Shown piece after piece: positions 18,129-25,364 of a stretch of 64,000 nt of DNA (within the stretch, counting starts at the first letter, position 1; each line of letters begins with the position of its first letter). Position numbers and translations under genes: made by a program. The stretch covers positions 1-64,000 of the forward strand of contig NZ_SDEB01000018.1 of the NCBI RefSeq assembly GCF_004522175.1. Direction: 5' to 3'. This stretch comes from Paracoccus ravus. GTDB lineage: Bacteria; Pseudomonadota; Alphaproteobacteria; Rhodobacterales; Rhodobacteraceae. The notes beneath the pieces were generated by a model that saw only the letters and a list, made by a program, of their open reading frames with translations, did not search any database and was not told where the DNA came from.

Positions 18129-19055
18129 ATGCCTGAGCACGATGATCCCTTCTCCGGCGCGCGCGAGTTCGTCGAAACCATACGCAACGGCTCCTTCACC
18201 GCGGCCGGTGCGCGGCTTGGGCTGACCGGCTCTGCCGTGGGCAAAAGCGTCAGCCGTCTCGAGGCGCGGCTTGGCACGAAGCTGCTACACCGGACCACCC
18301 GCCGGCTGTCGCTGACGCCGGAGGGGCAGCGATACTTCGATGGCTGGGTGGCGATCCTGAGCGATGTTCAGGGGCTGGAGCATTCGGTGACCGAGGGCAG
18401 CGGGCAGGTGTCGGGGCGGCTGAGCATCCATCTGCCGGCGGCCTTCGGGCGGCGTCACGTGATGCCGGTGCTGACCCGGCTGGCGGACGAGCACCCGGCG
18501 CTCGACCTTGCCGTCAGCTTTACCGAACGGCGGGTGAACCTGATCGACGAAGGGGTGGACCTTGTCGTGCGGATCGGCGCGCTGAGCGACGATGCCGATC
18601 TGGTCGCCCGCAGGCTGGGCCGTCAGCGACTGGTCATCTGCGCCAGCCCCGCCTATCTCACCAAGCATGGCACCCCGGCCACCCCGGCGGCCCTGACCGA
18701 GCATGACTGCATCATCGGCAGTCGTCGGGACGGTGTGCCGCCCTCGTGGCTTCTGCGCCAGCCGGACGGGTCCGTCATCACGCAAACCATCCGCGCCCGG
18801 CACGAATTCAGCGACGGCGATGCCATGCTGGAGGCGACGCTTGCTGGGGCGGGCCTGTCGCAGCTGCCGACGTGGCTGGTGAGTGACGCACTGGCGTCAG
18901 GGGAGCTGGTCACGGTGCTGGACGATGCCTCCGGCGCCGAAATGCCGATCCACGCGGTCTGGCCACGCTCGCGCTACCTCAAGCCCGGCCAGCGTGCGCT
19001 CATCGACGCGCTGGTTGCCGACGCGGCCAATGAAGAGGCCGGCTACTGGCTCTAA
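18129..19055 (+). CDS. LysR-family transcriptional regulator
   Basis: 308 residues: N-terminal winged helix-turn-helix (ARLGLTGSAVGKSVSRLEARLG) and a LysR substrate-binding domain. ATG 18129 is chosen by family start (FSGAREFVETIRNGSFTAAG follows soon after); an in-frame ATG at 18090 cannot be excluded, and no strong ribosome site marks either. It sits divergently between the OYE operon and the luciferase-like operon, the usual place for a regulator that controls its neighbours. A TATAAT at 18084-18089 lies in the shared control region. Confidence 0.85.
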   Translation: MPEHDDPFSGAREFVETIRNGSFTAAGARLGLTGSAVGKSVSRLEARLGTKLLHRTTRRLSLTPEGQRYFDGWVAILSDVQGLEHSVTEGSGQVSGRLSIHLPAAFGRRHVMPVLTRLADEHPALDLAVSFTERRVNLIDEGVDLVVRIGALSDDADLVARRLGRQRLVICASPAYLTKHGTPATPAALTEHDCIIGSRRDGVPPSWLLRQPDGSVITQTIRARHEFSDGDAMLEATLAGAGLSQLPTWLVSDALASGELVTVLDDASGAEMPIHAVWPRSRYLKPGQRALIDALVADAANEEAGYWL

Positions 19056-19319
19056 CAGCGCTGCGCCTTGCGTGAAGACGCCCCGCCGGTGCCGCAAAAG
19101 CCTTCGTTCAACCGGTGGCTGACCTGACGGGGCCTGCATCTGGCGGGGTCTGCGCCCTACAATTGCGGAACCATAGGATCGACTGATCGGAAAAACCTCG
19201 GGGTTATGGATTTCTGAGGCGGGAATATGTTCGGGCTCAACGCAACACCGTTGGGCGGCCGTCTCAGGCAAGACCGCTGCAACGACCCGCCCACGCCAAG
19301 ACCAGCAAGGACCGATCCC

Positions 19320-20309
19320 GTGCCCCGACACCCCCGCTTCGATCCTTTGCAGGAGGATCAAGGGCCCGATCCCCTCGATGCCGTTTTCGGCGCGCAAGGT
19401 ATGACGGTCGGCCTGATTACGCCGCTCGAAGCCTATGCCGAAAGCCCCGTGCCGACGCTGGAAGGCCACGCCGCCGCCGCGCGGCGCGCCGAAGAGGCGG
19501 GGTTTGCCAGCATCTGGCTGCGCGACGTGCCCTTCTTCGATCCGAAGTTCGGCGATGCGGCGCAGATCATGGACCCGCTGGTCTACGCCGGGTTTCTTGC
19601 CGCGCAGACGCGGAGGATCACCATAGGCACCGCAGGCATCGTGCTGCCGCTGCGCGAGCCGATCGCAGTGGCGAAACAGTCCGCCACCATCGACATGCTG
19701 ACGCAGGGCCGGTTCATCCTCGGCCTGTCGTCGGGCGACCGTCCGACGGAGTACCCGGCCTTCGGCGTCCGTTTCGACAGGCGCGCCGACCGGTTCCGCG
19801 AGGCGTTTAGGCTGATCCGCAAACTTCACGGCGAGGCCTTCCCGCGCGGCAAAACCCAAGGTTTCGGGACGCTGTCGGGGGATCTCGACCTGCTGCCCAA
19901 ACCGAAAGAGGGCCGACTGCCGATGATCGCGGTCGGACGCGCCGGGCAGACGGTGCCTTGGATCGCGAAGAACGCCGATGCCTGGATCTGGACGGTGGAT
20001 GATCCGAAATCGGTCGCGAAGATCCTGAACGATCTGAAGGCAGCCTCCGGCAAGCGGCGCCCGCCGCCCTATGGCTATTCGACCTTCCTCGACCTCGACC
20101 GAAACCCCGATGCTCCGGCGCGGCGCGACCACAATGTGCTTCGCATCGGGCGCAAGGCGTTGCTGGCGCGGTTGCAGCAGCAGGCCGCGCAGGGCGTGAA
20201 ACATGTGGCGTTCAACCTGCGCCCGTCGCGGCGCCCTGCCGAACGCATCATCGACGAAATGGGCGCGCACATCCTGCCTGCGCTTGCCCGTCTTTCCCGC
20301 AAAAGGTGA
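19320..20309 (+). CDS. Luciferase-like flavin-dependent oxidoreductase (BA3436-type)
   Basis: 329 residues, TIM-barrel LLM-class enzyme. The segments GLITPLEAYAESPVPTLE, WLRDVPFFDPKFGDA, GTAGIVLPLREP and GLSSGDRPTEYPAFGV fit the luciferase-type oxidoreductase subfamily first seen as BA3436. I chose GTG 19320, which has a CAAGGA ribosome site 8 bases upstream; an ATG at 19227 would add an atypical tail. The next gene starts 3 bases after the stop, so the downstream genes are co-transcribed. Confidence 0.85.
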   Translation: MPRHPRFDPLQEDQGPDPLDAVFGAQGMTVGLITPLEAYAESPVPTLEGHAAAARRAEEAGFASIWLRDVPFFDPKFGDAAQIMDPLVYAGFLAAQTRRITIGTAGIVLPLREPIAVAKQSATIDMLTQGRFILGLSSGDRPTEYPAFGVRFDRRADRFREAFRLIRKLHGEAFPRGKTQGFGTLSGDLDLLPKPKEGRLPMIAVGRAGQTVPWIAKNADAWIWTVDDPKSVAKILNDLKAASGKRRPPPYGYSTFLDLDRNPDAPARRDHNVLRIGRKALLARLQQQAAQGVKHVAFNLRPSRRPAERIIDEMGAHILPALARLSRKR

Positions 20310-20312
20310 CAA

Positions 20313-21293
20313 ATGACCCATGAACATCAAGGTCCCGAACAGGACCGCGCAGCGCTTCTGGCGCTGATCGACAGGCTTGCGGCCCAATGGTCCGGCGAAA
20401 GCTCGGGCGCGCCCTCTTGGCTGGCCCCCGAGGCCCGGCTCGACAGCAACCTGCACGGGCAGCTCGGCGGTGCGCAGGACATCCAGAACGCGCTTGCCGC
20501 GGATGGTCGGCAAGGCGCCTGTACCATCCGCACCAGCAACCGCTACGCCGCCACCCGTGGCGATGAGGGTGTGGCCAGCTTCTATGTCTATGGGCTGTTG
20601 CAGAACCAAAGCGATGCCGCGCAGGCGCTGCTCTTCGGCGCGACCGTGGTTCTGCGCGCGACACGCGCCGACGACTGCTGGCAGGTGAGCCATGTCAGGG
20701 TCTCCAGCAGCTGGATGCGCGGCACCGAACGGCTTGCCTCGCACTGGCTTTTGCCACCCAGCGATGCGGGCTGGCAGGTGGGCGACCCGCCGCCAGTTCT
20801 TGTGAGCGAATTGCATTCGCCTTGGGCCCTGCAACCCATCGGCACGCCCCCGAGCGATCTCTTCGCGGCGATCTCAGAGCTTTACAGCCGCTATTCCTTT
20901 GCCATCGACCAGGGCGACATCACCCTGCTCATCGGCAGCTACACGGCGGATATCGCGGGTGGATTTGCCCCGATGGGCCAGTACGCAGGGCGCGATGCGG
21001 TGATCGGACAGTTGCGCAGCTTCCGGCGCCACTGGCCGTGGATGCAGCACTTCGCCGACCTCGTCCGGGTCGAGGCCGATCCCGATGGGCGACACGCCAA
21101 TGCCATCGTCGGCCGGATCGTGCCCGAACAAACGATGACCCCGCAGGGCAAGCCGCTCTACGGCGCGCATTACCAGCTGCGCGCGCGGCGCGAAGAGGAC
21201 GGCCAGTGGCGTTTCTGCTGGACGGATTATCGCCCCGGCTGGTTCGACATCGACACCATTCCCGACTTCGACATCGGCCACAGCACCGCCTGA
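20313..21293 (+). CDS. Tandem SnoaL/NTF2-like protein
   Basis: 326 residues made of two NTF2-like halves: residues about 1-150 and 180-320, each opening with a helix (DRAALLALIDRLAAQW; DLFAAISELYSRYSFAIDQGD) and closing with strand motifs (WQVSHVRVSSSWMRG; WRFCWTDYRPGW). The duplication suggests a built-in dimer. Likely a binding or isomerase component of the surrounding oxidoreductase pathway; function not established. Confidence 0.7.
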   Translation: MTHEHQGPEQDRAALLALIDRLAAQWSGESSGAPSWLAPEARLDSNLHGQLGGAQDIQNALAADGRQGACTIRTSNRYAATRGDEGVASFYVYGLLQNQSDAAQALLFGATVVLRATRADDCWQVSHVRVSSSWMRGTERLASHWLLPPSDAGWQVGDPPPVLVSELHSPWALQPIGTPPSDLFAAISELYSRYSFAIDQGDITLLIGSYTADIAGGFAPMGQYAGRDAVIGQLRSFRRHWPWMQHFADLVRVEADPDGRHANAIVGRIVPEQTMTPQGKPLYGAHYQLRARREEDGQWRFCWTDYRPGWFDIDTIPDFDIGHSTA

Positions 21294-21368
21294 TCGGCCC
21301 GGTTGATCAACCTGTCCCGCCACCGCCCGCGCCGCGCGGGCAACCCACTCTTGTCAAAAGGATATCCC

Positions 21369-22388
21369 ATGCGACTGAGCATCCTTGACTACGTCCCCGT
21401 CGATGAAGGCCTTGAGGCGCAGGACGCACTCGCCGCCTCGCTGCGCCTTGCACAAACCGCCGATGCCACCGGACTTCATCGCTACTGGTTTTCTGAGCAC
21501 CACGGCATGCCCGCCATGGTCAGCAGCGCGCCCGAACTGATGATGGCACGCACCGCCGCCGGCACCGAGACGATCCGCCTCGGCTCGGGCGGTGTGCTGC
21601 TGCCCAATCACAGCAGCTACAAGATTGCCGGGAATTTCCAGCTTCTGGAAGGCATGTTCCCGGACCGGATCGACCTTGGGCTGGGGCGTGCTCCGGGCGC
21701 GGATCAACGGGTCAACGCCGCGCTCAACGAAGAGAAGACCAGCCAACTTCCCTATGGCCAGAAGCTGGGCGACCTGCTGGGCTTCCTGAGCGGGCAGCAT
21801 CCCACCCAAAGCCGTCATGCCGGGCTGCGCGCCCTGCCGCGCACCGCCCGCATCCCGCAGACCTTCGTGCTGGGGGCCTCCGGCTCTACGGCAGGGGTCG
21901 CGGCGCAGGCCGGGCTTGGCTTTACCTTTGCGCATTTCATCAACCCAGGCCCGCAGGGCACTGAAGCGGCTGCCGCCTACCGCGCGGCGTTCCAGCCCAC
22001 CGTCTTCGGCGACAAGCCCTCCGTCGTCGTCGCGGTCTTTGCCGCCGTGGGCGAAACCGAGGCCGAGGCGGAGGCCTTCGCCGACACCTTCCACCTGTGG
22101 CTGTCGCATGCCGAAAGCGCGCGGCCCTTCGACCGGCTTCCGTCGCTTGCGACCACGCGCACACACGACTGGAGTGTTCAGGAACGGATGGTGCGTCAGC
22201 GCAACGAAGGCCGCCTGATCTACGGCACGGCGGACAGCGTCGCATCGCAGCTGCAGGAGCTGGGCCGGGCCTATGGCACCGACGAGGTCATGGTGAACCT
22301 GATGATGCCCGGTGAAGCCGCGCGTCAGACCGCCCTGACCAGCCTCGCGCAGGCGCTGGAGGTCACCCCGCAGGCAATCCCCGCCTGA
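21369..22388 (+). CDS. Luciferase-like flavin-dependent monooxygenase
   Basis: 339 residues, LLM class, of the group with the N-terminal LDYVPVDEG and the motif RYWFSEHHGMP. The later LGSGGVLLPNHSSYKIAG and DLGLGRAPG segments are typical. ATG 21369 has an AAAAGGA ribosome site. It differs from the BA3436-type enzyme two genes upstream, so the island carries two distinct FMN/F420-type barrels. No flavin reductase gene is evident, though the OYE or a chromosomal reductase could supply reduced FMN. Confidence 0.85.
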   Translation: MRLSILDYVPVDEGLEAQDALAASLRLAQTADATGLHRYWFSEHHGMPAMVSSAPELMMARTAAGTETIRLGSGGVLLPNHSSYKIAGNFQLLEGMFPDRIDLGLGRAPGADQRVNAALNEEKTSQLPYGQKLGDLLGFLSGQHPTQSRHAGLRALPRTARIPQTFVLGASGSTAGVAAQAGLGFTFAHFINPGPQGTEAAAAYRAAFQPTVFGDKPSVVVAVFAAVGETEAEAEAFADTFHLWLSHAESARPFDRLPSLATTRTHDWSVQERMVRQRNEGRLIYGTADSVASQLQELGRAYGTDEVMVNLMMPGEAARQTALTSLAQALEVTPQAIPA

Positions 22389-22393
22389 TCCTC

Positions 22394-22443
22394 GGGGCGT
22401 GACGCCCCAGAAACACATGCCCCGGCCCGTCGCTGGCCGGGGC
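22394..22443 (+). other. Two adjacent GC hairpins
   Basis: GGGGCG-TGA-CGCCCC at 22394-22408, then a perfect 9-base stem GCCCCGGCC/GGCCGGGGC at 22419-22443 with a 7-base loop. No T-run follows, so this is not a clean intrinsic terminator; it may stabilise the upstream mRNA or partly terminate. Confidence 0.45.
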
Positions 22444-22467
22444 GACCTCCATTTCTAAGGGTCCGGT

Positions 22468-23193
22468 ATGACACTCTCCTCCGATCAGCTGCGCTCGCAG
22501 CATGACGCCCTGCATCTTGCCTACCGCTGGTTCGCCTTCTTCGAAGCACCGGGCAGCGCCCTCGCGCCGCATCTCGAAATCTTCGATCCGCAGGTCAGCC
22601 TAAGCGGTCACCAAGGTCGCCATCTGTTCGCCGACGACCGCGACAGCCTTGCCACATGGTTTGCCACGGTGCCGGGCGAGCGCAGTGCGCACCACATCCT
22701 GCACGCGACATTCGAACCCGCCCCGCGGGGACAGTCACGGTTGAACATGCTGGTGGCCTATCAGGCGATGCGCCCGACAGGCGTTCAGGGTGCCATCATC
22801 CGCTACGAGACCGAGCTGTCGCATGGGCCCGAAGGCGCGCGGTTCCTCTCGCTCGACAAGACCCCGATCCTGCCCGACACGCAGGCGATCTTCGCTCCGT
22901 CATGGGCCGCGAACCGCGTTCTGGCGCTGGCCCATGCAGCGCTGGCCGAACTGCTCGAGAGCGATGCGCGCCTGCGCGAGGCGCTCGGCGCGGCGACATC
23001 GCAGTTGCAGGTGCAGGCCAACGTCCCCGAGGGCAGCCCAAAGTACCGCGCGCTGCTGAGCGCGACCGATACGTCTGCGGCAGGCGGCCTGAGCCTCTTT
23101 CTCGACCTCGAGGATGACGTATCGCAACCGCTGCCTGCCGTGTCCTCCATCATTCCGGCAGAGCGGACTTCGCAGCAAAAGCCCCTGCCGTGA
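22468..23193 (+). CDS. Hypothetical SnoaL/NTF2-like protein
   Basis: 241 residues. The first 130 have NTF2-like spacing (QHDALHLAYRWFAFFEAP, then PHLEIFDPQVSLSG, then HHILHATFEPAP); the rest is Ala/Leu-rich and I do not recognise it. No membrane segment. It is the last gene of the rightward flavin island operon, 79 bases after the monooxygenase with hairpins in between. Confidence 0.55.
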   Translation: MTLSSDQLRSQHDALHLAYRWFAFFEAPGSALAPHLEIFDPQVSLSGHQGRHLFADDRDSLATWFATVPGERSAHHILHATFEPAPRGQSRLNMLVAYQAMRPTGVQGAIIRYETELSHGPEGARFLSLDKTPILPDTQAIFAPSWAANRVLALAHAALAELLESDARLREALGAATSQLQVQANVPEGSPKYRALLSATDTSAAGGLSLFLDLEDDVSQPLPAVSSIIPAERTSQQKPLP

Positions 23194-23355
23194 GCCTGCG
23201 TTGGCTGACTTGGTCTGCTATTCTTGACTGTCGGATGGAGCGCATCTCAAGGCGCGCCCTTCGAGCAACAGAGGCCATGCCACGCGTGTGAGGATTAGCG
23301 CGGACAGCGGGCGAATGCATCCGCAGCGAGGGTGCAGCATCGGCATGAGCGCTTT

Positions 23356-23379
23356 GGGCTCACTGCCGACCTTTGCTGC
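23356..23379 (+). repeat. Dispersed short repeat, right copy
   Basis: 24-base block GGGCTCACTGCCGACCTTTG continuing to 23379; 21 of 24 positions match 14672-14695. It lies within about 40 bases of the point where the ParB-like reading frame is broken. Confidence 0.6.
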
Positions 23380-23409
23380 ACGGGGCGCGAACGACAGCCT
23401 CTCGGTAAA

Positions 23410-24160
23410 TGCGATCTGGGTCATCTTCGGCAAAGAGATCGCGGCTGACGCGCCCTCCGGCAGCTTGATAGGCCTCAAGCCCGACAAAACTGGCCCGTCG
23501 GTCGCTCAGCTTCACCGCCTCGGGCTTCAACGCCTTCCTGATCTGATGCTCGGACCAATCCCGGCTCTTGCAAAGGTCCAGCACCTCGAGGCTGCGCGCT
23601 TCATCCGCGCTGATGGTGAAGGCCGCCGCCATGCCAAGGCTGATCTCATTCGCGGCCAGAGCGGCGATCACCGCTTCCGGCAACCCCGCCAGCGCAAGGC
23701 GGCGCTGGACATGTTTTTCGCTGACGGCAAAGGCGCGGGCGATGGCGGAAACTGGCGCGCCGCTTTGCGCCATCTTGCCATAGGCCCGGATCTCGTCCGC
23801 AGGGTGGAGATCACGTCGCGCTGCATTTTCGGCCAAAGCCCAAGCCTGCGCGGTGGGTACATCGGGCGCAATCCGCACCGGCGGGTTGGCGAGTTCGGGA
23901 CGGGTTTGCTCAAGATCATCATGTCGCGCCTCGAGGAATTGCAGCGCCCGCAAGCGCCGTCCACCGGCGACGATCTCTATCTCGCCGGTGGTCGTCTCGA
24001 TCCCGGCAAGGTTCTGGATCAGTCCTGCGGTCCAGATGCTCTCGGCCAGTTCCGCGACTTCGGCCTCCTCCACATGCTGGCGCGGATTCATGGTGGAAAG
24101 CATCAGCTGTGAGAGCGGGAAGTGGGTTGCGTCGGCGACGATACGGCTCTGTTCATTCAT
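23410..24160 (-). pseudogene. ParB-like nucleoid/partition protein, 5' half
   Basis: N-terminal part of the split ParB-like gene: a ParB nuclease-fold domain with LMLSTMNPRQH, VAGGRRLRALQFL and ENAARRDLHPADEIRAYGKM, then a helix-turn-helix (AIARAFAVSEKHVQRRLALAGLP). Family-like sequence ends around LFAEDD (residue 247, near 23422); beyond it the frame continues a short way into unrelated DNA and stops at 23360. The rest of the gene is at 7222-8340. The first half might still bind DNA on its own. Confidence 0.8.
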
Positions 24161-24234
24161 CGGGACATTCCTTGTGATGTTGAGAAAGTTTCTGCTAGGC
24201 TCGCCCCAGCCCTCATGGGCTGAGGCGTTGGGGC

Positions 24235-24333
24235 TCAGATCGCCCCGTGCTGGATCAGGAAGCGGCGGCCGAGGCCAAAAGGATCGCCCTTCCTGAGAAG
24301 CGCCCAGGCCTCCATCCGGCGGCGCTGCATCAT
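24235..24333 (-). CDS. Possible small protein upstream of the ParB-like gene
   Basis: 32 codons, MMQRRRMEAW then ALLRKGDPFGLGRRFLIQHG, arginine-rich. A GGGAGGTGA ribosome-type site lies somewhat far upstream (about 15-20 bases from the ATG pair). Sits between DUF3768 and parB-like genes on the same strand. No family recognised; could be chance. Confidence 0.3.
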   Translation of the reverse strand: MMQRRRMEAWALLRKGDPFGLGRRFLIQHGAI

Positions 24334-24417
24334 CTCATCGTGGATTTGTCTCACCTCCCTTCCGGCGCAGGTTGCGCCTTGGGATCCCGGCCCTGACGCG
24401 CAGGGCCGGGACGGGGA

Positions 24418-24867
24418 TCAATATTCGCTGGGGAAAAGCAGCGTCAGGACACGGCGGGTCTGGGTCGCGTCCAAAGGATCCGCGGCACCGAAACGGTAAT
24501 CGGCGTCATAGATGTCGATCTTCCACCAGATTTTCTTGCCGCTGATGGTCACCGCCCCGAAGGAATGATCGCCATAAGGGTCGTTTTCTTCGGTGAAGCT
24601 CGAGAAACCCGCGACTTCGATCTGGGCGCGGGCCATGAAGCCGAGGCCTTCGGCGGCGACGCCTTGGGTCCAGACCACCTGCCCGAGCAGTTCGGGATGA
24701 CCGCCCTGAATGATCGCGGCGCGAAACGCGTCATTGGCCTTGGCGATTTCCGCGGTCTGGGCGTCGAGATCGATCGTGCCGCTCTCCCCGCATTGGGTGC
24801 AAACCTCGGGCGCACACAGCTCCGAGATTTCGATCTCGCCGCAGCTCTTGCATTGATAGTGAGCCAT
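24418..24867 (-). CDS. DUF3768 protein with N-terminal zinc ribbon
   Basis: 149 residues. The N-terminus has two CxxC-type pairs (CKSCG and CTQCG, with other Cys between) that should hold zinc. The C-terminal DUF3768 domain shows NDAFRAAI, FSSFTEENDPYGDHSFG and the end motif TRRVLTLLFPSEY. The family is common on alphaproteobacterial plasmids and has no known function. The frame is open far upstream, but family similarity begins at ATG 24867. Confidence 0.8.
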   Translation of the reverse strand: MAHYQCKSCGEIEISELCAPEVCTQCGESGTIDLDAQTAEIAKANDAFRAAIIQGGHPELLGQVVWTQGVAAEGLGFMARAQIEVAGFSSFTEENDPYGDHSFGAVTISGKKIWWKIDIYDADYRFGAADPLDATQTRRVLTLLFPSEY

Positions 24868-25364
24868 ATCTGGCCTCTTTCGTGGTGACGCCCCGTTCCG
24901 GTCTGTTGCCGAATAATCGGGGCGGTCTGGCACGTGAGGTCCGCGAAGCGGCGCCTCTCTTGCCGGACTGCCTCCCGGCGAGGGCAGGAGGGGGGCCCGC
25001 GCCAGCCCGGCGACAAGGAAGAGGGGGAGGGGGATCTCCCGGCCACGCAGCTCGGCCTCTGGCCGAGCCCGTGGTTGGGGACACCGCCTCTGACGCCGCT
25101 CGCGAGACTTGCGCGGGGGAACCGGCGGTTCCCAAATCGGGCGCGCTTCAGCGCGGCCCAGGCTGGCATGCGGGCGTTCGGCTTGCCCGAATCCCCGCGC
25201 GTCTGAACTTATCCCTGCGGCGGGACCAGAAAGTCCGAATAGGACCATTACCTCCCCTGCCCTCGTCTTTCGACTTCCCGCCGAACTGCGCGGAACCGCT
25301 CCACCAAACACGTTCCCTTTCCGTTCCAATTGCGCTAATTCATCTGCAAGAACCGAGGGGCGAC
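24868..25364. other. GC-rich leader between DUF3768 and helicase genes
   Basis: About 500 bases without a supported gene; long open frames here are by-products of high GC. This is the divergent control region for the DUF3768 gene (left) and the helicase gene (right). I see no clear promoter or operator. Confidence 0.4.

Noticed and set aside
18897..20834. 645-codon open frame opposite the LysR and luciferase-like genes.
   Set aside because: Covers several well-supported genes on the other strand and shows no family motif; an antisense by-product of high GC.
22394..22443. Hairpin pair read as a rho-independent terminator.
   Set aside because: Strong stems but no T-run after them, so kept only as a structural note.
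8325..23420. GCGACCTG / GCGATCTG as a target-site duplication of the cargo.
   Set aside because: One mismatch, the reading frames do not rejoin there, and no terminal repeats were found.
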